NCBI RefSeq assembly: GCF_021245985.1
Contig: NZ_JAJQXA010000019.1
Location: 1-64,000 of the forward strand
Source of the DNA: Flavobacterium soyae
GTDB lineage: Bacteria > Bacteroidota > Bacteroidia > Flavobacteriales > Flavobacteriaceae
DNA length: 64,000 nucleotides
Direction: 5' to 3'
In this document: one piece after another, positions 35,780 through 45,178 of the stretch
Layout: the number at the start of each line of letters is the position of its first letter
How positions within the stretch are numbered: the stretch's first letter is position 1
Program-made: the position numbers and the translations under genes
Notes under the pieces: model-generated
What the model saw: the letters and a program-made list of their open reading frames with translations, nothing else
The model's database searches: none
What the model was told of the DNA's origin: nothing

Positions 35780-37339
35780 ATGGACATCATAACGATCATT
35801 ATTGGTATTGTAGGTATTGCGGCAGGTTTTGCAATAGCTAAAATTATCGAGAAAAGTAATATTTCAAACCTCATTAAAAATGCTAAAAAAGAAGCAGCTT
35901 CTATTTTAAAAGATGCTAATTTAGAAGCCGAAAACATAAAAAAAGATAAAATACTTCAGGCAAAGGAACGTTTTATCGAATTAAAATCTGAACACGAACA
36001 AGTTATTCTGGCACGCGATAAAAAAGTTGCCGAAGTAGAAAAACGCGTGCGTGATAAAGAATCTCAGGTTTCTAATGAGCTTTCTAAGGCTAAAAAAGTA
36101 AATGACGATTTTGAAGCTAAAACAGAAGAATACAATAACAAAATTGAAATTTTAGACAAAAAACAAGCTGAAGTTGACAAATTACACAAAAGTCAATTAC
36201 AACAGCTTGAAGTAATTTCTGGACTTTCTGCAGAAGAAGCAAAAGAGCAATTAGTTGAAGGCTTAAAAGCCGAAGCTAAAAGCAAAGCCATGTCTCACAT
36301 TCAGGAAACTATTGAAGAGGCTAAACTTACGGCACAGCAAGAAGCTAAAAAAATCATTATCAATACCATTCAAAGAGTTGGAACGGAAGAAGCTGTTGAA
36401 AACTGCGTTTCTGTTTTCAACATTGAATCTGACGATGTAAAAGGCCGCATTATTGGCCGTGAAGGTCGTAACATTAGAGCTCTTGAAGCTGCAACGGGAG
36501 TTGAAATCATTGTTGATGATACACCGGAAGCTATTATCCTTTCTTGTTTTGACCCGGTTCGTAGAGAAATTGCCCGTTTGTCTTTACACAAATTAGTTAC
36601 TGACGGACGTATTCACCCTGCAAGAATTGAAGAGGTTGTTGCTAAAACTGCTAAACAAATCGATGATGAAATTATCGAAGTTGGAAAACGTACTGTAATC
36701 GACTTGGGAATTCACGGTTTACACCCGGAATTAATTAAAGTTGTGGGTAGAATGAAATACCGTTCTTCTTACGGACAAAACTTATTACAACACTCAAGAG
36801 AAGTTTCTAAACTTTGCGGTATCATGGCAGCTGAATTAGGCTTAAATGTAAAACTGGCAAAAAGAGCTGGTTTACTTCACGATATTGGTAAAGTCCCAGA
36901 TACAGAAAGTGATTTACCACACGCATTATTAGGTATGCAGTGGGCTGAGAAATACGGCGAAAAAGAAGAAGTCTGCAACGCCATTGGAGCGCACCACGAC
37001 GAGATCGAAATGAAATCATTATTATCGCCAATCGTTCAGGTTTGTGATGCTATTTCAGGTGCTAGACCAGGCGCTAGACGTCAGGTTCTGGATTCATACA
37101 TTCAACGTTTAAAAGATCTTGAAGATGTTGCTTACGGATTTAGCGGTGTAAAAAATGCTTATGCAATTCAGGCTGGTAGAGAACTGCGTGTTATTGTAGA
37201 AAGCGAAAAAGTTTCTGATGATAATGCTGCAAATCTATCTTTTGAGATTTCACAAAAAATCCAAACAGAAATGACTTATCCGGGTCAGGTAAAAGTTACT
37301 GTAATTAGAGAAACAAGAGCAGTTAACATTGCTAAATAA
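35780..37339 (+). CDS. rny: Ribonuclease Y
   Basis: This 519-residue protein starts with a single membrane anchor (about 3-22: IITIIIGIVGIAAGFAIAK), a long coiled coil (about 25-190), a KH RNA-binding domain (about 205-270: GRIIGREGRNIRALEAATGV) and an HD domain with HSREVSKLCGIMAAELGL and HDIGKVPD (about 337-370). RNase Y is the membrane-bound endonuclease that starts mRNA turnover. The sequence is complete, and a strong terminator follows. It lies behind zapA and the 6S RNA. Confidence 0.96.
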   Translation: MDIITIIIGIVGIAAGFAIAKIIEKSNISNLIKNAKKEAASILKDANLEAENIKKDKILQAKERFIELKSEHEQVILARDKKVAEVEKRVRDKESQVSNELSKAKKVNDDFEAKTEEYNNKIEILDKKQAEVDKLHKSQLQQLEVISGLSAEEAKEQLVEGLKAEAKSKAMSHIQETIEEAKLTAQQEAKKIIINTIQRVGTEEAVENCVSVFNIESDDVKGRIIGREGRNIRALEAATGVEIIVDDTPEAIILSCFDPVRREIARLSLHKLVTDGRIHPARIEEVVAKTAKQIDDEIIEVGKRTVIDLGIHGLHPELIKVVGRMKYRSSYGQNLLQHSREVSKLCGIMAAELGLNVKLAKRAGLLHDIGKVPDTESDLPHALLGMQWAEKYGEKEEVCNAIGAHHDEIEMKSLLSPIVQVCDAISGARPGARRQVLDSYIQRLKDLEDVAYGFSGVKNAYAIQAGRELRVIVESEKVSDDNAANLSFEISQKIQTEMTYPGQVKVTVIRETRAVNIAK

Positions 37340-37365
37340 TTCTCTTTCTGTTATATAAAATTAAT

Positions 37366-37392
37366 AAGGCTGTCAAATGACAGCCTTATTAA
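37366..37392. terminator. Bidirectional terminator of rny and the histidine kinase
   Basis: A perfect 9-bp stem AAGGCTGTC and GACAGCCTT with an AAAT loop is flanked by AT-rich tracts on both sides. It lies between the convergent rny and histidine kinase genes. Confidence 0.8.
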
Positions 37393-37396
37393 TTAT

Positions 37397-38917
37397 TTAA
37401 AGATCATTAAAAACGATTTTAAAGCTCGTTCCTACTCCAACTTCACTTTCTACAGAAACCGTTCCTTTCATCGCCTCTATTTGATTTCTGGTAATATACA
37501 AACCAATTCCGCGGGCATCATCGTGTTTATGAAACGTTTTATACATCCCGAATAGTAATTCACCGTAGACTTTTAAATCGATTCCTAAACCGTTATCTGT
37601 AATTTTTAAAGATTTATACCCTTCCGGTTCGATTCCAAAATCAAATACAATAATCGGATCTCTATCCGGATGCGCATATTTTATAGCATTTGTTGTAAAA
37701 TTTAACAAAACACTTTCGAGATAAGCCGGATTAAAATTGATCGTTAAATATTGCGGAACGTTATTTATGATTGTAACTTTTTTCTGTTTATCATAACCTT
37801 TTATAGTCGAAACGGTTTTCTCAATATATTCGTGAAGTTTCAAAGGCTCAACTGCAATATTAATATTACTCTGTGTTTTTACAATCTGCGTTAAATTAGA
37901 AATCGTCTCATTTAAATCATTTGAAACTGTTCTAAGGTGTTCCAGCATTTCGGTAACAGCTCCTTTATCTCCATCGGCATCAATAAAGTCTAAAATCGAC
38001 TTTATATTTCCTGCCTGCGTATTTAAATTGTGTGAAACAATATGCGAAAAATTAAGTAGTCTGCTATTTTGGTCACTGTATAATTTCATTGTTTTGAGCA
38101 GCTCCAGCTCCTTCTCTTTTTGAAGAGAGATATCTGTGTGAGTTCCTATAACACGTAATGGTTTACCGTTTTCATCACGTTTTATTACTTTACCCCTGTC
38201 CAGAATCCATTTATAATTGCCGCTTGAAGTCATTACACGATGGTAATTTTCATAATACGGAATCTTATTATCAAAATGTTCTTTAATATCTGAGTAATAT
38301 TTTGGCAGATCATCAGGATGCACAATTTTATCCCAGCGTTCCGGGTCATCAAAAATATCTGCCGACTCTAATTCTAATATTTTTAATGAAAGTGAAGAAT
38401 AAAAAACATTATTTGTTACCATATCCCAATCCCAAATCCCTACGGTTGATGCATCAAGAGCAAACTGGAAACGTTCTTCGGAGATGCGGAGTTTTTCTTC
38501 TTTGTCTTTTAAGTCGGTAATATCAGAAACATGTCCAAAAAAGCTAACTTTTCCATCTGGAGATAATTCTGTTTTTGCAGAAACCCGAAACCAGCGCAGT
38601 CCTTTTTTGGGTAAAACCGATCTAAACTCTAATCCCCAAGGCCGAACTTCTTTACGCGCTTTTACTAAAGACTGAAAAAATATTTCTCTATCCTGTTCAA
38701 AAATTCGCTCGTAAATAATATGCTTAACATCATCGGTAAATTCATTAAACGAAAGTTCGAAAATTTCATCAACTGATTTGCTGACTAGGGGAAAAGTATA
38801 ATGATTATTACTATCTATAACAAATTGAAAAAGCAAATCTGGCATTTCGGCAAATAATTTTTTGTAAAAATTATTTACTTCCAGGCAATCTTCATTACTA
38901 TACAAATCAAAAACCAT
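37397..38917 (-). CDS. PAS-domain sensor histidine kinase
   Basis: This 506-residue protein has no membrane segment. It carries two PAS/PAC units (about 15-135 and 145-275, with WDWDMVTNNVFYSS and PYYENYHRVMTSSGNYKWI). The dimerisation helix holds the phospho-acceptor in FSHIVSHNLNTQAGN (about 295-309). The catalytic ATP domain has NFTTNAIKYAHPD (N box), ITDNGLGID (G1 box) and ARGIGLYITR (G2 box). The SHNLN H-box is a common flavobacterial variant. It probably senses a cytoplasmic signal through the PAS units. No response regulator is adjacent, so its partner is elsewhere (orphan kinase). Confidence 0.9.
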   Translation of the reverse strand: MVFDLYSNEDCLEVNNFYKKLFAEMPDLLFQFVIDSNNHYTFPLVSKSVDEIFELSFNEFTDDVKHIIYERIFEQDREIFFQSLVKARKEVRPWGLEFRSVLPKKGLRWFRVSAKTELSPDGKVSFFGHVSDITDLKDKEEKLRISEERFQFALDASTVGIWDWDMVTNNVFYSSLSLKILELESADIFDDPERWDKIVHPDDLPKYYSDIKEHFDNKIPYYENYHRVMTSSGNYKWILDRGKVIKRDENGKPLRVIGTHTDISLQKEKELELLKTMKLYSDQNSRLLNFSHIVSHNLNTQAGNIKSILDFIDADGDKGAVTEMLEHLRTVSNDLNETISNLTQIVKTQSNINIAVEPLKLHEYIEKTVSTIKGYDKQKKVTIINNVPQYLTINFNPAYLESVLLNFTTNAIKYAHPDRDPIIVFDFGIEPEGYKSLKITDNGLGIDLKVYGELLFGMYKTFHKHDDARGIGLYITRNQIEAMKGTVSVESEVGVGTSFKIVFNDL

Positions 38918-39059
38918 ATGCTGCTATTTAAGTAAATAATATCTTATTGGATCTGGGTTAAAAAAATCCTCAAAATCCTTTTAATTTACTTCCTTTGAAT
39001 ACAAATGTGATACCAAGTTATAACTTTTGACGTAAAAAAACCAGACTCCATCCAAAAAA

Positions 39060-39956
39060 TTACTTCCTTGGATGATAAGAATGCATTACTTCTTTCAGGA
39101 AACTTCTGTCCAGATGCACGTAAATTTCTGTTGTTGTAATAGATTCATGCCCCAGCATTAATTGAATAGATCTTAAATCGGCTCCATTTTCTAATAAATG
39201 AGTTGCAAAAGAATGGCGCAAAGTATGCGGACTTATATTTTTGCTTAAACCAATTTTTACAGCTAAATCTTTTATAATAGTAAAAATCATGGCGCGGGTC
39301 AGCTGGTTTCCTCTTCGATTTAAGAACAAAGTATCTTCACAGCCCTTTTTAATATTGAGGTGAACTCTAATCTCCTCCTGATAGATTTCAATATATTTTT
39401 TAGTTAATTTTCCAATGGGCACAAAACGCTCTTTATTACCCTTTCCGGTAATTTTTATAAAACCTTCGTCAAAAAACAAATCTGATATTTTAAGCGAAAC
39501 CAATTCAGAAACCCGAAGTCCACAGCCGTATAATGTTTCTAAAATGGCGCGATTGCGTTCCCCTTCATTGCTGCTTAAATCAATAGCAGCGATAAGCGCA
39601 TCAATATCTTTTATTGATAATGTATCTGGAAGTTTTCGTCCGGTTTTTGGACTCTCGATTAATTCGAGCGGACTGTCATTTCGATAATCTTCAAAAACTA
39701 AATAATTAAAAAAACTTTTCAAACCAGAAATAATCCTCGCCTGAGAACGCGGATTTACTTCTTTTGAAACTGAATATATAAACTGCTGAACAGTTTCATC
39801 AGTAATTTTTATAGGCGAAACATCAATTTGATTGGTTTCTAAAAAAAGACATAACCGCTCAATATCAAAGCTGTAGTTTTCAATTGTATTTTTAGACAAA
39901 CCTCTTTCTATTCGCAGATACGATTGATAGTCTTTTATATAATTGTTCCATTTCAT
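39060..39956 (-). CDS. xerD: Tyrosine recombinase XerD
   Basis: Start at the second Met (39956), which gives 298 residues, the usual XerC/D length. The N-terminal SAM-like DNA-binding region (IERGLSKNTIENYSFDIERL) is followed by the catalytic domain with all residues: Arg in YGCGLRVSELVSL, Lys in TGKGNKERFVP, HxxR in SPHTLRHSFATHLLENG, His in LGHESITTTEIY and Tyr in IYVHL. It resolves chromosome dimers at dif with XerC and FtsK. In flavobacteria the xerD and aroQ genes are commonly close; here two beta-barrel genes lie between them. Confidence 0.92.
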   Translation of the reverse strand: MKWNNYIKDYQSYLRIERGLSKNTIENYSFDIERLCLFLETNQIDVSPIKITDETVQQFIYSVSKEVNPRSQARIISGLKSFFNYLVFEDYRNDSPLELIESPKTGRKLPDTLSIKDIDALIAAIDLSSNEGERNRAILETLYGCGLRVSELVSLKISDLFFDEGFIKITGKGNKERFVPIGKLTKKYIEIYQEEIRVHLNIKKGCEDTLFLNRRGNQLTRAMIFTIIKDLAVKIGLSKNISPHTLRHSFATHLLENGADLRSIQLMLGHESITTTEIYVHLDRSFLKEVMHSYHPRK

Positions 39957-39983
39957 ATTTACAAAGTAAAACATTTTTGAGCA

Positions 39984-40016
39984 TAAAAAAACCTTCCATT
40001 TCCGGAAGGTTTTTAA
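39984..40016 (-). terminator. Terminator of the leftward beta-barrel gene
   Basis: The hairpin ACCTTCC-ATTTCC-GGAAGGT is flanked by A and T runs, lying between the stop of the barrel gene (40035) and the start of xerD. It could also act on the opposite strand. Confidence 0.8.
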
Positions 40017-40034
40017 ATATTTTTAAAATTCAGA

Positions 40035-40610
40035 TTAGAATTTATATGCAGCTGTTAAAGCTAAAACGCTATTTTTTGGGCTATCAATATAGTCATCGAT
40101 ATCATCTGTATCATAATCTCCAACATTCGATAAACCAACTGTATAACGTATACCAACAGAAAAATTATCTGTAAAATTATACCCTGCCCCGAAGTTAAAA
40201 CCTAAATCAGTAGATTTATAAGCGCCTTTTACATCATTACCATCTCTTTTAGCAGAAACTAAAAATCCTATTTGCGGACCTCCTTCAACAGTAAATTGTT
40301 TTGTAATATAAAATTTTGCCAATACTGGAATATTAATATAATTCAATTTATAATCAATATCATTATTACTTCCAATAGCATCAAACGATGCACCTTGTGT
40401 AGAAAATAAAAGCTCTGGCTGAATCGATAATCTTTCAATAACTTTTATTTCTGCAAAACCGCCAACCTGAAAACCTATTAATGCATTTGAGTCATTATCT
40501 CCACTAAAACTTGTGATATTAAGACCTCCTTTTACTCCAAATCTAGTTTGCTGTGCATTAGTAAATCCAAATGCAAGAATAGCAATTGCTGATAAAATAA
40601 TTTTTCTCAT
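40035..40610 (-). CDS. PorT-like outer membrane beta-barrel protein (copy 1)
   Basis: The 191-residue protein has a signal peptide (MRKIILSAIAILAFGFTNAQ) and eight amphipathic strands, typical of the Bacteroidota outer membrane beta-barrel (PF13568, PorT-like) family: RFGVKGGLNITSFSGDND, VIERLSIQPELLFSTQGA, FYITKQFTVEGGPQIGFL and a closing LALTAAYKF. It is clearly homologous to the protein at 41170-41733. The role is unknown; such barrels often work as small porins or anchors. A TATATTTG box lies about 30 bp upstream at 40639-40646. Confidence 0.85.
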   Translation of the reverse strand: MRKIILSAIAILAFGFTNAQQTRFGVKGGLNITSFSGDNDSNALIGFQVGGFAEIKVIERLSIQPELLFSTQGASFDAIGSNNDIDYKLNYINIPVLAKFYITKQFTVEGGPQIGFLVSAKRDGNDVKGAYKSTDLGFNFGAGYNFTDNFSVGIRYTVGLSNVGDYDTDDIDDYIDSPKNSVLALTAAYKF

Positions 40611-41169
40611 CTTATTTATTTTGGTTAAAATTAATAATCAAATATAAAAAAATTCTTCACAAAAACTAATTTGGAATTTAACAAAAAAAATAGTAATAAG
40701 CATACAAATTGTTAACTGAAGGTCAATTTGCCTTTAAATGAAAAGAAAAAAGAGCACAAATTATTTAAGTGAAAATCAATGTCCTTTTAAAAAAATAAAA
40801 AAGGCCCCTCAAAGTAGACTGCCCCAAAAGTTAGACACTATTTGGGGGCAGTTCAAAGATGAAGAAGCCTTTTTTAAAAACTAGCCAAAATATTGTTTAT
40901 CATTTTTCCAGACATTAAAACCAAGATTATACTTACTAAAAAGTAACCCTAAAAGTAATTAAAGTATTAAAATAAGGCAAAATGGATTTCCGAATAACCT
41001 ATTAATTTTCAGTTCATTTGTACAAACAACAATAGTTTAAATAGAGGAAAGTTGAAAAAATGTGAGAATTTTAATAAATTTATATTCCTGTATATAAAAC
41101 AATAAAATCAAAATAATGTAGTTTTGAACTATAGAATAACATTTAAATACCAAACTAAAAACATTTTTT
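40611..41169. other. Gap between divergent barrel genes with an IS-end hairpin
   Basis: The 559-bp gap has no gene. At 40818-40852 lies a palindromic element ACTGCCCCAAA...TTTGGGGGCAGT, 35 bp long, whose tips look like IS3-family (IS150 group) terminal repeats. It is enclosed in an outer AAAAAAGGC/GCCTTTTTT stem (about 40797-40873) that resembles a terminator. The rest is AT-rich and must contain the promoter of the rightward barrel gene. A similar element occurs at 57622-57658. Confidence 0.6.
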
Positions 41170-41733
41170 ATGAAGAAAATACTTTTAGCAGCTGTATTGT
41201 TCATTGCAACAACAGCTACAATCCAGGCACAATTATTACAAATTGGGGTTAAAGCGGGGGTAAACTTTGCAAGCCAAACCGGAGATGCATTTCCAGAGCA
41301 AAATTTTAACAAAGATGGAATAACCAGCTTCCATGCAGGTCTAGTTGCAGAAATTAAATTATTAGAGAAATTCTCAATTCAGCCAGAGCTTTTGTATTCT
41401 ACACAAGGAGCAACTTATAAATTTGCCGATGCTCAAGAAGATTTTAAAAATGAATTAGCTTATTTATCAGTTCCTGTAATGGCTAAAATCTATATGACAA
41501 AATCATTAAGTTTAGAGGTTGGACCACAGGCTTCGTTTTTATTAAGCCAAAAAGATGATGTAAGATTTGATGATGCCAGTACATTTGATTTTGCAGTAAA
41601 CGCAGGTTTAGGTCTAAAAATAACTAAAAATATTTTCATACAAGGTCGTTATAGTTTAGGACTTACTGAAGCTTCAAAAAATGCTGACGTTAAAAACTCA
41701 ACTGTTCAAGTATCTGCAGGATTCTTGTTCTAG
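41170..41733 (+). CDS. PorT-like outer membrane beta-barrel protein (copy 2)
   Basis: The 187-residue protein has a signal peptide (MKKILLAAVLFIATTATIQA) and the same strand pattern as copy 1, with KLLEKFSIQPELLYSTQGAT, KIYMTKSLSLEVGPQASFLL and a closing VQVSAGFLF. It diverges from copy 1, so the pair looks like an old duplication with inversion. A terminator follows. The function is unknown. Confidence 0.85.
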   Translation: MKKILLAAVLFIATTATIQAQLLQIGVKAGVNFASQTGDAFPEQNFNKDGITSFHAGLVAEIKLLEKFSIQPELLYSTQGATYKFADAQEDFKNELAYLSVPVMAKIYMTKSLSLEVGPQASFLLSQKDDVRFDDASTFDFAVNAGLGLKITKNIFIQGRYSLGLTEASKNADVKNSTVQVSAGFLF

Positions 41734-41754
41734 AAAATATCACATACTTTAATA

Positions 41755-41787
41755 AAAACCGGTCTATTAATTAGATCGGTTTTTTTA
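41755..41787 (+). terminator. Terminator of barrel copy 2
   Basis: The stem AACCGGTCT and AGATCGGTT (one weak pair) is followed by a seven-T run, ending about 55 bases after the stop. Confidence 0.8.
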
Positions 41788-41858
41788 TTTTTACAGAATT
41801 CAATTGCAATTGCAAAAATCAATAGCAATATCAATATTTCAATAAATAATTTTAAACT

Positions 41859-42272
41859 ATGAAAATCTGCATTATCAACGGACCAAATTTGAATCTTTTA
41901 GGAAAACGTGAACCTGAAGTTTACGGAAGTCAGACTTTTGAAGATTACTTTGAAACGTTGAAACAAAAATTTCCAAACATTGAGCTTTCTTATTACCAAA
42001 GTAATATTGAAGGAGAATTGATTGGAAAAATTCAGGATGTTGGTTTTTCATTTGACGGAATTATTTTAAATGCTGGCGCTTATACTCATACTTCTATAGG
42101 TTTGGGCGACGCTATAAAAGCAGTTACAACTCCAGTTATCGAAGTACATATTTCGAATACTTATGCCCGCGAAAGTTTTAGACATCAGTCTTATTTGTCT
42201 GGAAATGCAAAAGGTGTTATTTTAGGATTTGGATTAAAAAGTTACGAACTGGCGATTCAGTCTTTTTTATAA
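41859..42272 (+). CDS. aroQ: Type II 3-dehydroquinate dehydratase
   Basis: The 137-residue enzyme has the type II signature: INGPNLNLLGKREPEVYG at about 5-22, the reactive-site tyrosine in VYG, YYQSNIEGELIGKIQ, ILNAGAYTHTSIGL (about 66-79) and EVHISNTYARESFRHQSYLS (about 93-112). It removes water from 3-dehydroquinate in the shikimate route to aromatic amino acids, acting as a dodecamer. It stands alone between barrel copy 2 and the DUF5686 gene. Confidence 0.95.
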   Translation: MKICIINGPNLNLLGKREPEVYGSQTFEDYFETLKQKFPNIELSYYQSNIEGELIGKIQDVGFSFDGIILNAGAYTHTSIGLGDAIKAVTTPVIEVHISNTYARESFRHQSYLSGNAKGVILGFGLKSYELAIQSFL

Positions 42273-42286
42273 AAACTTTATACGAA

Positions 42287-42353
42287 TGTCACCCTGAGCG
42301 AAGTCGAAGGGCTTATAGTGTGTGAGGGGCTTCGACTTCGCTCAGCCTGACAA
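42287..42353. repeat. Dispersed inverted repeat
   Basis: The arms CACCCTGAGCGAAGTCGAAG and CTTCGACTTCGCTCAGCCTG face each other around a 15-20-bp centre. Single copies of the same sequence are at about 13278 and about 45083. It lies between aroQ and the DUF5686 gene. Confidence 0.7.
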
Positions 42354-42441
42354 ACGACTTTGATTTTCCTGATTACAATTTAACAAATTATTAATAAGCT
42401 CATTTTCAACTTCTTTTATTTTTGTGAGAGAAACCGCTTTC

Positions 42442-44931
42442 ATGAAAAACTTTATTTTATTCGCCTTTTTATTTTTTTCGCTTTCCAATTTTGCCCAAAT
42501 CAAAGGAACCATAACCGATGAGAAAGGGAATCCACTGCCGTTTGTTTCTATTTTTGAAGAGAATACCTATCGCGGAACAACTTCAAACGAACAAGGACAA
42601 TATCAATTGCAGGTAAAAGAAATTGGTAAAAACAGAATCGTTTTTCAATATCTGGGATTTAAGACTCAGAAAATAACCGTTTCTGCAGATTCAAAAATAG
42701 TAACTCTAGATGTAAAAATGCAGGAAGAAAGTTTTGCATTAAACGAAGTTGTTATTGATGCAAAAAACAATCCTGCGAATGCCATCATTAAAAACGCGAT
42801 TGCAAACAGAAAAGAAAACTCTGAAAAAACGGCTCGCTTTACTGCCGATTTTTATTCGAAAGGAATCTTAAAAGTAAAAGATCTTCCGAAGAAAATATTA
42901 GGTCAAAAAGTAGATCTTGGCCCGGATTTATCTTCTAATTTAGATTCAACCGGAACGGGAATTTTATATTTATCCGAAACCATTTCGAAAGTTTCCTATC
43001 AAAAACCAGATAAATTAAAGGAGACTATAATTGCTTCTAAAATCTCTGGAAACAATAAAGGTTTCAGCTATAATACTGCCGCTTTATCAACTTATGATTT
43101 CTATGATAATACATTAGAATTTGATGTAAACCTCATCTCTCCTATTGCTAATAATGCTTTCAGTTATTATAAATACAAACTGGAAGGAAGTTTTTATGAT
43201 GATAATAAACAGCAGATTTACAAAATTAAAGTAATTCCAAAACGAGATAAAGAACCTGTTTTTGAAGGCTACATTTACATTGTTGATGACAGTTTTGCCA
43301 TTTATGCCGTTGATTTCGACATTAAAGGTTATCGAATGAAAAATGAATTTACTGAAGTGATGAATTTAAAACAAAGCTTTAGTCACAATGCAAAAAACAA
43401 AATCTGGTCAAAAAATGCACAAACACTTTCGTTTAATGCGGGTGGCCTTGGAATAAAATTTTCGGGTCAGTTTAATTATATTTACTCTAATTATGAATTT
43501 CCGGAATCGTTTGCCGAGAAAACTTTTGGAAACGAAATTGTAGCTTTTGATTTGAATGCCAATAAAAAAGACGATTCATTTTGGAATGAAATCCGTCCGA
43601 TTCCGTTAACCCTTGAAGAAAGTACCGATTATACCAAAAAAGACAGTTTACAGGTTATCAGAAAATCTAAAAAATACACTGATTCTATTGATGCAAAAGA
43701 TAATAAGTTTAAGATTTTAGATATTCTTGGCGGTTACGATTATAAAAATACTTTTGAGAAATACTCTTTTAAATTTGACGGTTTGTTAAGTCCAACTTCT
43801 TTGAGTTTTAATACGGTTCAGGGTTTTAATTTGGGAACCGGATTTTCGTTTAAAAAATGGAATGAAGAAAATGGAAAAAGCACTTCAATAAGTACAAATT
43901 TCAATTATGGTTTTTCTGACGAACGTCTTCGCGTTATTGGTGAATTCAGCCACCGATTTAATACTATTAATTATGCCACAATTTCAGCCTCAGGAGGAAC
44001 AAAAACAGAGCAGTTTAATAGTGCTGAACCTATTAGCAAATTAATCAATTCTGTTAGTTCGTTGTTTTTTAAAGACAATTATATGAAATTGTATAATTTG
44101 GAATTTGCTCAAATTAACTATGCGCAAGATGTCGCAAACGGACTAAATTTAAACGCAAGAATAGCTTACGAACAAAGAAAGCCTCTTTTTAATACAACCG
44201 ATTATTCGTTCTTTAAAAGAGATGATATTTATTCGTCAAATAATCCGCTGGCACCAAATGATTTCAGCACGCCGACTTTTGATCAGCATCATTTAATGAA
44301 AGCTAATTTAACGGCTAGAATTAATTTTGGGAACAAATACATTTCAAGACCAGACGGAAGGTATAATTTTAAAGATGAAAAATATCCAACTGTATTTTTA
44401 GCTTTTGAAAAGGCATTTGCTGCAAGTGAAAAAAAATATGAATTTGAAAGAATCGGCGCTGCTGTTCAATATGATTTATCATTGAATAACAAAGGTATTT
44501 TAGGAATGAATTTTAGAACGGGTAAATTCTTTAATGCCGAAAATATTTCTTTTATAGATTACAGACATTTTAACGGAAACCAAACCCACATTGGCACCAG
44601 CGATCGTTATTTGAATGTTTTCAATTTAATGCCGTATTATGACAATAGTACAAACGATAGTTATTTTGAAATGCATTTAGAACATAACGATATGGGATTT
44701 GTAACGAATAAAATTCCGCTTTTGAATCTTTTAAAATCAACAATGAATCTTGGTTTTCATTCGCTGGCAATTCCAGATCGTAAACCGTATACTGAATTTA
44801 CAGTTGGTTTAGATAATCTAGGTTTCGGAAAATTTAAATTATTCAGGGTTGATTATGTGCACTCTTACCAAGGCGGAATTCAGCAAAATGGTGTTGTGTT
44901 TGGGTTGAAGATTTTGAATGTTCTTAATTAA
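42442..44931 (+). CDS. DUF5686 outer membrane protein with carboxypeptidase-like domain
   Basis: The start at 42442 (MKNFILFAFLFFSLSNFAQ) gives a signal peptide; an in-frame ATG six codons upstream is less likely. The protein, 829 residues, has an N-terminal carboxypeptidase-like beta domain (IKGTITDEKGNPLPFVSI at about 20-37), then a helical and beta-rich region (NEVVIDAKNNPANAIIKNAI at about 100-119) and a long C-terminal part rich in beta strands, like the DUF5686 family of Bacteroidota, thought to be outer membrane barrels. No catalytic zinc site is present. The function is unknown. No operon partner. Confidence 0.85.
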   Translation: MKNFILFAFLFFSLSNFAQIKGTITDEKGNPLPFVSIFEENTYRGTTSNEQGQYQLQVKEIGKNRIVFQYLGFKTQKITVSADSKIVTLDVKMQEESFALNEVVIDAKNNPANAIIKNAIANRKENSEKTARFTADFYSKGILKVKDLPKKILGQKVDLGPDLSSNLDSTGTGILYLSETISKVSYQKPDKLKETIIASKISGNNKGFSYNTAALSTYDFYDNTLEFDVNLISPIANNAFSYYKYKLEGSFYDDNKQQIYKIKVIPKRDKEPVFEGYIYIVDDSFAIYAVDFDIKGYRMKNEFTEVMNLKQSFSHNAKNKIWSKNAQTLSFNAGGLGIKFSGQFNYIYSNYEFPESFAEKTFGNEIVAFDLNANKKDDSFWNEIRPIPLTLEESTDYTKKDSLQVIRKSKKYTDSIDAKDNKFKILDILGGYDYKNTFEKYSFKFDGLLSPTSLSFNTVQGFNLGTGFSFKKWNEENGKSTSISTNFNYGFSDERLRVIGEFSHRFNTINYATISASGGTKTEQFNSAEPISKLINSVSSLFFKDNYMKLYNLEFAQINYAQDVANGLNLNARIAYEQRKPLFNTTDYSFFKRDDIYSSNNPLAPNDFSTPTFDQHHLMKANLTARINFGNKYISRPDGRYNFKDEKYPTVFLAFEKAFAASEKKYEFERIGAAVQYDLSLNNKGILGMNFRTGKFFNAENISFIDYRHFNGNQTHIGTSDRYLNVFNLMPYYDNSTNDSYFEMHLEHNDMGFVTNKIPLLNLLKSTMNLGFHSLAIPDRKPYTEFTVGLDNLGFGKFKLFRVDYVHSYQGGIQQNGVVFGLKILNVLN

Positions 44932-45178
44932 GGTGCTAAGGCTCTGAGATGCTAAGATTCTAAGTTTTTTTCTTTTGAATTATAACATCTTAAATAATAA
45001 AAAAATCCGCTTATCTGCAATCTTGTTTCTCGCAGATTTGGCAGATAAAGCGGATTTTTATTTGAAACTTGATAAACTTTGAAGGGCTTCGACTTCGCTC
45101 AGCCTGACAAAAAAATTAGATCCTACTAAAAGAAAAACTTAGAATCTTAGCATCTCAGAACCTTAGTAACTTAGAATC
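44932..45178. repeat. Gap with three small palindromic repeats
   Basis: The 247-bp gap has no gene. A hairpin with arms AAAAATCCGCTTATCTGC (45001-45018) and GCAGATAAAGCGGATTTTT (45041-45059) could end transcription of both convergent genes. Around it lie inverted fragments of the type GCTAAGATTCTAAG (about 44950) and CTTAGAATCTTAGCATCTC (about 45137), and a copy of the TTCGACTTCGCTCAG element (about 45088). Confidence 0.7.

Noticed and set aside
39060..39956. Mobile element integrase
   Set aside because: Length, complete catalytic set and sequence fit the housekeeping XerD; no attachment-site repeats or cargo are seen.
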